64,000 nt of DNA, from the NCBI GenBank assembly GCA_947650285.1, contig CANTFL010000174.1, positions 248,001-312,000 of the forward strand, written 5' to 3'. This document shows positions 1 to 10,690 of the stretch, one piece after another (position 1 is the first letter of the stretch; the number at the start of each line of letters is the position of its first letter). Below the pieces are notes generated by a model. It made no database searches and had not been told where the DNA came from. It worked only from the letters and a program-made list of their open reading frames with translations. This stretch comes from Hyaloperonospora brassicae (Eukaryota > Oomycota > Peronosporomycetes > Peronosporales > Peronosporaceae). Made by a program: the position numbers and the translations under genes.

Positions 1-3000
1 CTGAAGATTTGCCACTTTTCTCTAGCGACGCCTTCAACTGATCCGTCGAGTGCATGGCGTGTTCGAGACGCTTCGAGACGTCGTAGATGCACTTGCCGAT
101 ATTCAGGACACCAGCTATACTGTTGCCGTCAACAACAGGCAAATGACGAAAATGTCCCTCTTGCATCGACAGAAGCGCGTCAATCGCACTGTCATTAGGC
201 GATACGTACTTAATGTCTCTCGTCATCACGTTACATATAGGAACCTCTTCTGGAATCAAATTCAGCGCCAGCACGCGGCGACATATATCGGTATCAGTAA
301 GAATACCATTCAAACCTCCACTTTCATCAACAACAAGCACAGCGTCCGTTCGCTTTTGCTTCATCAATAACGCAGCTTCAAACACTGTTGCGACTTCATC
401 AATAGTGATGGCGGGAAGAGGGCGCAAACTGGACACTGGACGGACACTTACGCCTTTGTCGCGGTCTTTCTGTTGGCGAACCTTGCTAGCAACAGACCAA
501 GTGGACATCGATCTGCCTGACGTCATTGACGTAGTCTCATCATCGTGATAGTCGAATGCAGCGTTCAACAGCTTACCAATCTCGCGAGACTCACCAAAAG
601 TTGCGAAGCTAAGGGATAGTACATCAGCCACACCCATGATCTCGCCGGAACCCGACGATACCACCGGCAAATTAAGAAACTTCCCATCGTGCATGATATG
701 GAAGGCATCGAGCACTGATGTCTCTGGTGCGGCCGACTCCGGGTTCGGAGTCATCACATCACTGACGGACGTAGTGTTCACATCCAAATCTTCCGCAATC
801 ACGCGAAGCAACAAGTCTTTCGGAGTGAAAATTCCGATGAGGCTCTGCAATTCCGAAGAAGACGACACCACCAAAGCTGGTCTTCTGGCCTCCGCCATGT
901 AAGTCGTTGCCTCGTAGACCGTCATGTTTCCATACACAAGCGGTGCCATGACCTCACCTGGCGCGGACAGCACATCACGGAGCGTGGGAGATAACATTTT
1001 TTCAAGCATTCCACGCAGCAAGACGTTGTCTCTCTTTGCTCCAAGCTCCTGCTGTAGTGAAGCTGACATGTTCTCTGCTCGTCGGATCGCATCGTGCAAA
1101 CATTTTGCAACGTTGAGCACTCCAACGATACTACCGCTCTGGGAACTAATTACTGGTAAGTGGCGAAATTTTCCGCTAAGCATTGTATCCATAGCATCTA
1201 CTGCACTATCCTCCAGGCTGACACAACTGGGGTTCCGTGTCATCACTGACGCAATAGCAACTCTGGCGGGATTCAAGCCCTTCGACACTACACGCTGTGC
1301 AGCATCCGTATCGGAGAAAATACCAGTCAAAGCTCCTTCCCAGTTAGTCACGAGAATAGCGGCGGCGCGATGAGATTTCATCATTCTTGCAGCTTCCAAC
1401 ACAGTCGAATCTTCACGAACGGTAATTGCTTTGGCCGGACGGAGGCGAGCAACCGTGCGTGACGGGTCCGCCATTGACGACGGCTTTTTCGCTTTCGAAG
1501 ACGTAGACATCATCGACGAATGCGACTTCGCATAAGAATGTCCTGACGTTGTCGAGCTATTTGAACCTGATCGCCGGCGATGCTCAAACGGTGGCTGCTT
1601 CGTAGAAGGCATCACTGGGTTTAGGGTTTTCGACTCCCAGCGAACGCTCGGAGAAGGTCCATTGTAAATTGCGGGAGGCCGTCTCGGTACCGCACTGGGT
1701 GCCGCAGGAATTTCTTTGGAGACGGTCGAGGTATTTACTGGTGCAGCAACTGCCGAAGGTTCTTTACGCAATTGTGCCGAAGGTGATGCAAGTGGGCTGG
1801 CCAATGGAGCTGGAGCTGCATGACATGCCTGTAGGGCTGATACTTGAAGACCCTCGGAAGCAGACCGCTTCTCACCAGGCAGAGCAGCAGGTGCAGAGCT
1901 CGGTGCGGGAGGCGTCCGTGTAGCAGGCTGTGGTTCGGGCTCCTCTGGTAAAGGCGTTTTGTTCTTCGGGGAAGGGGCTGCTGCTGCTGAAATCGCTGGT
2001 GGCACACGCTTCTGCGGAGAAGGTAGCGGGGTAGCTGTTTTCAAAGTGGCAGGAAACTTTGCTCGTTTCTTCTTCACGGCATCAATATCTTTCTGAAGCT
2101 CGGCACACTTGTCGAACTGCTTCTGCTGCAGCATGTCAGCAAGTTCTTGATTCAGCGTCTTCAACTCAGCATCCAATTCCTCAAGCGTCTGCTTCTGTTT
2201 CCGAGCAAACACCAGGGCGTCCAAGATGACCTGCAAGTCGCTGCACTTGCCATAATCACGTGCCAGTAATGCTTCAGCAATAGTTGCTTCCGTAGCACGA
2301 ATACGCTCATCGAGCTCTTCCGCTTCCAGCTCGTCCAGGTCTTCTTTTACGTTCTTCCGGGCTTCTTGCAGCACCTCGAGCTTCTTCTGTAATTCCGCGC
2401 ATAGGCCGAACTGCTTTGACATTGCAGCCGCTTCCATATCCTTGTTCAGCATCAGAATTTCGGCATCAATTTCCTTTGCGGTGCGAACCTTTTTTCGAGC
2501 CTCGACGATCGTTTCAAGCTCTAACTGCAAATTCGCACACAGCTCGAACTGTTTGCTCGCCACAGCGTCTTCAATGGCCTTTTCCATCAACGCAATTTTC
2601 ACGTCTAGCTCCTTAGGATCCACCACCTCTACAAACGGATGAAGCATATCTCGCTTGCGCACCATATATCCGCGCGCAACCTTTTGTATGACAATCGCCT
2701 TTCCATTTCGCATACGGTACTCCGCAAGCATCCGTTGGTATTTGCTCACGGCTACGCTTCTTCGTAGAGCATACATCACGCGGTACGCACTACGACGCAG
2801 CAATTGCAGCCGCTTTTTCGCGACGAACTGACGAACCTTTGTTTGAATTCTGATGGTGGCTTCCACTCTCGCGATATTGCGGACCCATTTTTGAATAGCA
2901 CGGGCGGCAGATTTGCACCGTAACGTTTCAAGCTTGCGCAGCTTGGAAGCCATGGCCCGTTTGAGAAACACCTTCGTCTTGCCCAGTTGCCACTCTTCCT

Positions 3001-5257
3001 TGCCGGCACCCAGAATGGACGATATCTCCTCAGCAAGCTCCTTGATATTGTGAGCATCAGGGGCAAGAGATTGGTAGTCGTAAAAGAATACATCGTGATC
3101 CTCGCGAAGAGCGAAACCACGCTGGCGGATCTGAATCGCCTCCATCATACCAGAGTATTTCAGCTGACGTGTGCAATCGGCACCATTGAGCTCATTGGGG
3201 CGCTTGACTTCGTTCGGCTTCAAGCAACGCACGTACCGAGGGTTCGCCAGCGAAATCTTGTTCATGAGCTCTTGCAATTGATACCGAAACTGAGCGCTGA
3301 CAGAGACTTCTCGGATATTGCGCGATTTGTTCCCAGGCTGGTTACCCCTGCCCTTCATCTCACTTGGCCGGCGCGAGAACGAGTGTTGCTGCTGTGGCTT
3401 GTTACCCGGGATAGCCTCGATTGACTGCATGTTAAGATCAAACATTCCACGCAGCCAATCGCTCTTTGACTGCCGAATGAGCTCTTTCATGTCGTCATTC
3501 AATGTCTCGTTGTTCTTGTCATTAAAGCCGCTTGCATCGTAAATCACTTCACCGGCGTAATGCTTGATACCAAAATGCAAGTCGGCGTCCATCTTCGGAT
3601 GCACGTAAAACTTGTTCTTACCGCTTGACTGCCCGCTAGATGTACGACCGAAAGAGTTGTGCAGATTAGACACAAACTTCTTGTTCGCTTCTTCTCCCTT
3701 CAAACGCCAGTTGTCGTCCAACGAAATGAAGATGCCTGGCTTGCCGTTTACCTTACTTTCAATCAAATCCAAGCACTCCTGATTGTCCTCAAAGTCAATG
3801 TGCTTCCAGTCAATCCCCTCTTTGGCGTAATCGTTCTGTTCAACCTCCAACATATGCTGGTTGAAGTGTCGCTGGAGCTTCTCGTTGGCGTAGTTAATGC
3901 ACAGCTGCTCGAACGTGTTCCACTCGAACTTTTCGAACCCATAGATATCCAGCACTCCAATAAAGCCCCACTTGTCTTGGTTGCGCGAGATCGTGCGGTT
4001 CAGCTCGGAAACGAGCCATAGAAAAAGCGACGAGTAAATGCCCTTCGCAAGCGCATCACGCTTGTCGCGCACCTGATCCGAATGCTGCTGCTGCACAATG
4101 ACCTTGCCTCCCACATAAAGCTGGCGAGTGAGCAGCGCCTTCGATAGCGCATCCTCGCTCACTTTTAGTAACGACGCCACGAACTTCAAGCCACCGGCCG
4201 AGTCGTCGTCTACAGTCACACACGTGTCGTTCTCCATGGCAAACTGCAAGTTGCCGAGCTGCAGCACTGCCACAAGCAGCTGAAACACCATCTCCTGACG
4301 CTCGCCCGTGATACCAATATTCTCCATGCATCGCTTCGTCGTGAGAAACTCCTTGGCATCGTCGCACGAGTGGATGTGGAAGCACTCGCTCTTCCGAAGG
4401 TACTCGTAATCGTGCGGCGTCTGCAAGTGTAGCCGTTCCCGGAGCGCATTGTCTGCGCCCGCCAGCAACTGATAAAAGATGTGGTAGTTCCGCTCGCCCA
4501 GGCTCTGCGACACAATGCGTGTTTTCTCCAGCAAAAAGTTGAGGATCTGCGCGCCCACAATCTTGCCGTGGTGGTTGAACTGGATCTCGATAAACTTGCC
4601 AAAGCGACTCGAGTTGTCGTTCCGCAGCGTCTTGGCATTGCCAAACGACTCGAGCAGCGGATTGCTCTCGAGCACGCGCTCCTCGAGCTTCCCCAGCGCT
4701 CCCGACATGCTGCCCGCGGGGACCGTCGAGGCTGCAACACCCGTTTCGACTCCCACCGAACTCAACGGCGTGTCCCCGTCCGACGCCTTCTCGTAGCTCG
4801 TCGCGCGCGCCAAGTACTGCATAATGATCTTGGTCGTCTCGGTCTTGCCCGACCCGCTCTCGCCGCTGATGATGATGCTCTGGTTCGCCGGATCGAGCGC
4901 CCCGCCCTGGATCAGCTGCGTGTACGCGTGGTCGGCCAGCGCAAAAACGTGCGGCGGCAGCGCGCCCATGGCTTTGCCATAGTACTCGGTCATCTTGTGC
5001 TCGCTGTAGGCCGCCTCGAGCTGCTTGTACGGGTTGATCGCGATGAGGATCGAGCCCACGTACGTGTAGATGAGCTCGTGCTCGTAGCGCTTGCGCAAAT
5101 TCGCCAGCAGCGACTGCTCCGAGAGGTCCGACATCTGCAGAATGTCGTCGAACGTGGCGGCTGCGCCTGCGCCCATCGCGGCGCTGTCGTCGTCCGCGAG
5201 CTTCTTCTTCATCTTGGCGCGCAGCAGCCGCTCCTTGCGCGTGCCTCCGCGCTGCAT
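1..5257 (-). CDS. Myosin motor fused to UVR-like repeats and CBS domains (C-terminus off the window)
   Basis: One open frame of at least 1752 codons from ATG 5257-5255 to the left edge; I checked frame continuity at many points and found no stop or intron. It encodes an actin-based ATPase motor. The P-loop GESGSGKTE lies at residues 132-140, switch I NDNSSRFGKF at 213-222, switch II DIYGFE at 437-442, then the relay, actin-binding region and a converter ending near 770. IQ-like segments (about 785-870) should bind calmodulin or light chains. Next come four UVR-like repeats (about 880-1067), a Pro/Ser/Ala-rich linker (to about 1265) and three CBS pairs (about 1270-1395, 1425-1555, 1605-1730). 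CBS pairs usually sense adenine nucleotides, so a nucleotide-responsive cargo or autoregulatory tail is an inference. CBS modules of this style precede PB1 domains in other eukaryotic proteins, so a PB1 beyond the edge is possible. Motor and CBS calls are firm. Confidence 0.93.
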   Translation of the reverse strand, partial: MQRGGTRKERLLRAKMKKKLADDDSAAMGAGAAATFDDILQMSDLSEQSLLANLRKRYEHELIYTYVGSILIAINPYKQLEAAYSEHKMTEYYGKAMGALPPHVFALADHAYTQLIQGGALDPANQSIIISGESGSGKTETTKIIMQYLARATSYEKASDGDTPLSSVGVETGVAASTVPAGSMSGALGKLEERVLESNPLLESFGNAKTLRNDNSSRFGKFIEIQFNHHGKIVGAQILNFLLEKTRIVSQSLGERNYHIFYQLLAGADNALRERLHLQTPHDYEYLRKSECFHIHSCDDAKEFLTTKRCMENIGITGERQEMVFQLLVAVLQLGNLQFAMENDTCVTVDDDSAGGLKFVASLLKVSEDALSKALLTRQLYVGGKVIVQQQHSDQVRDKRDALAKGIYSSLFLWLVSELNRTISRNQDKWGFIGVLDIYGFEKFEWNTFEQLCINYANEKLQRHFNQHMLEVEQNDYAKEGIDWKHIDFEDNQECLDLIESKVNGKPGIFISLDDNWRLKGEEANKKFVSNLHNSFGRTSSGQSSGKNKFYVHPKMDADLHFGIKHYAGEVIYDASGFNDKNNETLNDDMKELIRQSKSDWLRGMFDLNMQSIEAIPGNKPQQQHSFSRRPSEMKGRGNQPGNKSRNIREVSVSAQFRYQLQELMNKISLANPRYVRCLKPNEVKRPNELNGADCTRQLKYSGMMEAIQIRQRGFALREDHDVFFYDYQSLAPDAHNIKELAEEISSILGAGKEEWQLGKTKVFLKRAMASKLRKLETLRCKSAARAIQKWVRNIARVEATIRIQTKVRQFVAKKRLQLLRRSAYRVMYALRRSVAVSKYQRMLAEYRMRNGKAIVIQKVARGYMVRKRDMLHPFVEVVDPKELDVKIALMEKAIEDAVASKQFELCANLQLELETIVEARKKVRTAKEIDAEILMLNKDMEAAAMSKQFGLCAELQKKLEVLQEARKNVKEDLDELEAEELDERIRATEATIAEALLARDYGKCSDLQVILDALVFARKQKQTLEELDAELKTLNQELADMLQQKQFDKCAELQKDIDAVKKKRAKFPATLKTATPLPSPQKRVPPAISAAAAPSPKNKTPLPEEPEPQPATRTPPAPSSAPAALPGEKRSASEGLQVSALQACHAAPAPLASPLASPSAQLRKEPSAVAAPVNTSTVSKEIPAAPSAVPRRPPAIYNGPSPSVRWESKTLNPVMPSTKQPPFEHRRRSGSNSSTTSGHSYAKSHSSMMSTSSKAKKPSSMADPSRTVARLRPAKAITVREDSTVLEAARMMKSHRAAAILVTNWEGALTGIFSDTDAAQRVVSKGLNPARVAIASVMTRNPSCVSLEDSAVDAMDTMLSGKFRHLPVISSQSGSIVGVLNVAKCLHDAIRRAENMSASLQQELGAKRDNVLLRGMLEKMLSPTLRDVLSAPGEVMAPLVYGNMTVYEATTYMAEARRPALVVSSSSELQSLIGIFTPKDLLLRVIAEDLDVNTTSVSDVMTPNPESAAPETSVLDAFHIMHDGKFLNLPVVSSGSGEIMGVADVLSLSFATFGESREIGKLLNAAFDYHDDETTSMTSGRSMSTWSVASKVRQQKDRDKGVSVRPVSSLRPLPAITIDEVATVFEAALLMKQKRTDAVLVVDESGGLNGILTDTDICRRVLALNLIPEEVPICNVMTRDIKYVSPNDSAIDALLSMQEGHFRHLPVVDGNSIAGVLNIGKCIYDVSKRLEHAMHSTDQLKASLEKSGKSS

Positions 5258-6864
5258 GGCGCTCGCCTCGGGACGCCGAGTGGGGACGGGAGGACAACAG
5301 GTGCGCACTGCGCAAGCGGGCGCGGATTGGCGTGTGACCAAAACGAGAGACGCGGGGGGCGGCGGCGGCGAAAAAACCTCGCGGAGGCGAGCGAGGGGTA
5401 ACCCCTGGGGCGAGTGACAGCGCAATTGAGCTGGTGGAACAAGGTGCGTTTGTGTGCGAGTGTGAATGTTCGTGGGCGTTTGTTGCCACAAGACGGTGCA
5501 AAGGATGGACTCGGGGGGGTGTCAGATGGGAGCGATAGAGTGCAGGTGGCGAAAGCGACGAGAGGGCAGTATATGGAGGTGTCACGATGGATGGTGTGTT
5601 TTCTGGTTTTGGGAGAGGCGGTAGTTGCAGATGGCGAATTGCGCGGCATCGAGTTGCTGCGAGCTTAAATGGTGTCACTAAAACCAGGTGCAATAGACGA
5701 CAGAGCGAGGTTTTATTGTCACATCGGCAGACGAAGATACGTGCTGGACTTACCGCATATAGCACGAGAACCACGTCCTGTTCATAGTGGTATGATGGGC
5801 TCTCTCCGGTGAGGTCGTGACAGACGAAGTTGCAGTCTCGTGTAAGTTGTCAAATTTGGTAGCATCACCCTCATTCGGTGGCCGCTAAGTCTACCAGAAT
5901 GGGCACCATAACTTACCCAAAATGGTTGAAACAAAGCGTGGATCAAGAGGCCAACCAACATCTCGACAGTCCAAATGTCTCTTTACAAACGCTACGTCTA
6001 AACAAATCCGGCCCGCTGCTGTGCATCATATAGGATGCGTAACGACAATACTATCGTCTTAATGGACACGTTTATGACGAAGGTAATCTACTAAGCCACG
6101 CGTCAAGCGAGAAGCGGAATGACGTGTCCATTCGAACATCATATTGAGGGCTGCAAAGAGCCTCATGAGCAGCTAATGCCGGCACTGAGTTGCCTTTGAT
6201 TAGACTCCACATGTGATCAATGGGGCATATGTCTCACACCTTTGGCACGAGCCAAATCTGTGAACAAGCATGCAGATAAGACCCTTGTCAGCAGCGTGAA
6301 GATCAGCAAAAGCTCGCGACTGGTTTCGTGTCTTGTTCTCGCTCATGTCGGCCAATGGAGTGTCCATGTCCCTTTCGTTTGGTACGGTCACTTGGCTATG
6401 ACCACTTCATCCGAATTGTCTTTTGTGCAAGACATCCAGAATGAGTCAACAACTTGACATCTCTGCAGCAGGCTGTTGAGCTCATCGTCTACCGAGCATA
6501 TCATTTATTGGAGGGAGCACCGTAAGCGGAATGTTGCGGAAGTCGCAAGATTCGACAAGGAAGTATAGAGGGTGGCAAATCGCGAGAAAAGCGATCGAGA
6601 CTGGGGTTTCGATACGAGTCGACCTCGCAATGTGGCGACGATCTCCACAACGCCACAACACCAAACGTCGTGCAAGAAAGCGGAGTCATCATTGAATGGT
6701 AACGACTACGATAGATGCATCGACATCACGTTTCGCTCCCAGCTGTCCATGCGGCGTCTAGCACCGTATTCAGACACTGCCCAGCAGAAAAAATGCAGCG
6801 AGCCAGCGTTCCTTCTGGCAGGCGACATGCTCGCTGACGCCACACCTTTTCTGCTCTGCTGGCT
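5258..6864. other. Intergenic region between myosin and TM9SF gene
   Basis: This holds the 5' leader and promoter of the minus-strand myosin (roughly 5258-5800, GC-rich near the start codon) and then ordinary DNA up to the TM9SF stop codon. Open frames here are short, start at arbitrary points and match no family I know. I see no RNA gene or repeat. Confidence 0.6.
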
Positions 6865-9080
6865 CTAGTCGACCTTGATGGACGCGTAGATCTTGCGCGT
6901 AAACCACAGCGAGGCACCAACGCCCACAGCTCCCGTCAGCAGTGACAGAGCAGCAGATATGGCCGCCATGTAGCCAAAGTAGAGCATGGCACCGATAACG
7001 TTTGCCACGTCAAGACGCGTCCAGAAATAGTACGTCGAGTAGAGAAACACGTAGCCACCACAAGCGCCTGACACGAAGAATGACCGCCACCACCTGTACA
7101 AAGTCAACACGGGTTTAGCTTCGCCATACACTGCACGCGAGTAGATACACTCCCACCAGGTCATAAACGCACCAGTTGTAGTCTTCGGCGCACAGCTGGA
7201 AGTAGGTGAGCACAATGGTGATCTCGGCGCACGTGTTGATGAGAATCACAAACGCCAACAGCAGGAACCCAAACACGTAGTAGTACTTGTCCGTCCATAG
7301 AGACGACAACACGAAGAAAAGCTCCACAAAGATGGCGCCAAACGGCAGTATACCCCCCACGGCCGCCGCCGACATGTGCGTCATGTACGACGGCTGAGGA
7401 GGTATTGGACGCGGGATGTTGCTTGTTGCCACAGGAAACGTAATGGGCGCAGTCCTGTCATTCGAGAACAGCACATCCGCCAGACATTGTTCGTTAGCTA
7501 CCTCATCAACGTCGACTCTCCGTAAACGATGCTTGCATACTTAAAGCCAAAGTAGGCTCCTGCGAACACGAGTGGCACGGAGATGCCGGTCCACAGAAAA
7601 AAGACCAGCAAGATCGAGCCAAACGGCACAGCGGCGTCCGAGCCAGCGCCCCACACGAATAGGTTCAGAAAGAAGAATAGCGAGAACAGGATGCCGGGGA
7701 AGACTACAGCCGTCAGCACCGTGCACATCTGCCAGCGCTTGCCCTTGAACATCTTGTACGTACGAGCCGAAGTGTACCCTGCTAACACGCCCAACAGCAC
7801 AAAGCACACCAGTAGTGCGATCACCAGCTTACCACGATTCGAAGGCGCCAAGACACCCACAGCAGCAAAGAATAAAGTGACAAGTGCCATGCCAAGCAAC
7901 TGGCAACCCGTGCCCACCATGACGCAAAAAAGCATCGGGTGCTTCGACGGAGGACGAAACACGTCTGCGTGCACGAGCTTCCAGCCGGATTCCTCACGCT
8001 CTTCGGCGCGTTCCTCTTCCGTAGGTACACGATTGTACCGATTGATGTCGCGATGAAGGCTACGCATGAGGATCATGCCCACCATTCCGCTCAGGAAGAG
8101 CACAATCACGAGGGCGTTGATGACAGAGAACCAGTGCACCTCATTACCGCCCGAGCCAGCGTCAAAGTACACGTCCCACCGCGTGCGCCAGTCGTGTTCA
8201 TTGTCGAGCACCCATTCCACCGAGTACGTCCAGAACACGGGCATCTTGCCGTCCTTGTTCTTGCGCACGTACAATGAGCGCTTGAGTCCACCAGAGTGCT
8301 CGCACGAGGCCATTCGGTTCTTCTTCTCATCAAAGCTGCTGTGCGCGTACTCGAAGCTGTACGGGACAATCTGAAAGTCCACAATGCGTCCTTCATCTTC
8401 TGAAGACTCACCAGCGTTCAACGGGTTGTTGTTGTAGCCAATAATGATCTTCATGTGGTTGTGCAGCTGCGGCACCACTTCCACCTCAGCGTTGAAGCTG
8501 CCCAATGGAAACCCCACCGCCAGCCCCCCGTCCAGCGACACGGATGTGGCTGGCAAATTGTCCAAGATCCAGTTGACCCGGTACGCGTTCTTGATCTTGT
8601 CTTCCCACACGGCAATGGCCTCCTCGTCGTACTCTTGTTTGCACAGCACGGCGCATTCCTGGTCTTCGAGGAACTTGATCTCGTACGGAGAGTTCTCAAT
8701 GCGATTGGCCGTTAGGTACTCGCCCAAGTTTTCCGATTTGTACTCGATCTTGTCGGGCTACATCCACAGGAACTCCCGTTTCAGTGAGTAACACACCCAA
8801 AACCCTCAATAAAGTATCCACCCCGCACCCTCGCGAGCCCATTCATACGAAGCAAAAGCAACGAGATGCTTACCTGACAAAAGGGCAGTGAGTAATAGTC
8901 CAGAGGCAGCAACGTCTCGGTCGACGTGAGGCTGTTGACAAAGATCGGCAGCGTCTCGCCTTTCCGGTACGTCACCATCTGCACGCCGGGCAGCGAGAAG
9001 CCCTTCGTGGAGGCCACAAGCGCTGACGCAGCGAGCGCCACGAGCAGCGCCGTGCGCGGACTAGTGCACGGGCCACGCAT
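6865..9080 (-). CDS. Transmembrane 9 superfamily (nonaspanin/EMP70) protein
   Basis: Four exons read well: 9080-8874, 8757-7502, 7454-7173 and 7093-6865, giving 657 aa, the usual TM9SF size. Introns are 116, 47 and 79 bp; donors are GTAAGC, GTAGCT and GTGCGT, and all acceptors end CAG or TAG. Joining across the third intron restores the family motif EDYNWWWRSF. Residues 1 to about 27 form a signal peptide, followed by a lumenal domain (GETLPIFVNSL, YKSENLGEYL), one membrane segment and then a block of eight. The tail KIYASIKVD carries the KxD-type signal that in this family binds COPI and keeps the protein in Golgi or endosomes. Members sort membrane proteins and affect adhesion and phagocytosis. 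The 47 bp intron is unusually short, but the join preserves phase and homology. Its only close neighbour is the myosin, with no sign of a shared role. Confidence 0.93.
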
Positions 9081-10690
9081 TCTGTTTTGAGGGTCTGTTG
9101 TGTGGATCGTGGGAACATGGCGTCACTTGATCGAAGACGGCTACATTGGCAGGAGCTCAAGTAAGTGTACCGGTCGGCGATGCGGACGTGTTGTAAGCGC
9201 GGAGTTTGTCCGGGTTTTGCGCGGCCGGCTACTTAACTACGATAATGTGGAAGGTTGCGACCGTGCGACGAGATACGTGCGCACGTCTCTTACGTAAGTG
9301 TACAAAGTGAGCACATGCCGGCATATAAGGACGATGAGGATAGTAAATCGGAGTGACGAAGACAGACGTGTGGCGTTGAGGAGCAGTTTGAACTCTCTAT
9401 GACAGTCGGATGTCTGCCGCCGATACTCCCAACAAGTTATCAGTCATCCGCAAGTCCCGTTGCTGCGGGTCTTTTTGTGGCCTTATGCAACATCGAGCAC
9501 GACTCCTCTGACAAAACAACAAGCAATGCTACGTGCGACGGTCGCAATAGTGCCTGACTTGACGCCACTGCAGCGCTACTTTAGGAACGGCACTATCGAA
9601 TGACCGCGGTGTCGACCGGAGTGGCCGTCGTTGATCGCCTTCTTACGACAGACAAGGCAGTGTTTGCCGTGGCGTTGTAACGTACAGGTGAACGGTCTTC
9701 ATGTGAGCTAGTGATAATCACAGGAAGTGCCGCTACTTGACCCATGTCCACAAGCGCACGTCACATTGGTGCCTGTGTTTTGACCCGTTCACAAGCTCAG
9801 TCAAACTACTTGCCATGCCCGACTCGAGTCGTGCGCAGCCCCTGCAATCGCGCTTTGCATGGCTCTGGACGCTGGAACTGCGACAATCGCTTACTCCCGT
9901 TCACGTGGTGCTTCCTGGAGAAGAGACTCGGTAAGTTGTTGAGTCTTGAGTGAACGAACGCCTTCGGCTGGAAGGCTTCGAGTAGCACTACTATCGCTTT
10001 TTCTTTGTTTGTCGCTCAACACTCATCACACGCAGCATACTCTGTCACTTCTTGACTCGTTCCTCGTCTGCTGTGCTACAGCTGCTACTGTTTGTACACA
10101 TTGACTTGTGGATGGTAACTACAGACAATGGTTTCACATCAAAGACGTAGACCTTGGCAACAACACAGTTACGAGTGGAGGAATGCTACGGTCACGAGTA
10201 CGACTTTAAGGTTATACAAGGATTGAAGAGACTTCCAGGGTGGAACGCGTCGTTTGTCGCTTTGTCGTTTTTTGGCCGTAAAGAAGCTGACGGATAGTGG
10301 TCATGCCGATCATAGAAAACGACGACGGGAAGTAGAGCGGTAATAAGTTGAGCCTGTTACGTGTTGGCAGAAATTTTGAGTTAATGAGAGTGTAAACTCT
10401 CAAAATTTATCGCTCCCATTGATTTACGTGACTTAGCAACCGTTGTAATGATATTACCTTTGAATGTGATACTCAGCACTTCTCCACTTATTGGCCCATA
10501 TAGGCCATATCATCAGCCACATAAACCACCAGTCGCTATGAGACGCGCACAATCGGAGGTGGGCGAGTAGCTACATTTGACGCTTGTAGTCTATTATAGG
10601 TAACATAGGATCAAAGGGAGGGGGGTTATATGGAGAATCATACTATGCTATAAACACATACATTTTTGCTTCTTCCGACCGTTGTGATTT
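9081..10690. other. Intergenic, no gene seen
   Basis: This begins with the promoter side of the minus-strand TM9SF gene and grades into AT-richer DNA. A stem (CCCG/CGGG) followed by a T-run lies near 9457-9476, and a 10 bp inverted repeat with arms AAATTTTGAG and CTCAAAATTT lies near 10371-10408. The latter may belong to the LTR of the decayed Gypsy copy immediately downstream. No open frame here is convincing. Confidence 0.5.

Noticed and set aside
4056..5774. A 572-codon open frame on the same strand as the myosin in another frame
   Set aside because: It is a GC-rich shadow: Ala/Arg-rich composition without a family, while the overlapping frame encodes a textbook myosin.
9453..9480. Bacterial-style terminator (CCCG stem, CGGG, T-run)
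   Set aside because: An isolated weak stem in a eukaryotic intergenic region with no adjacent bacterial-type gene.
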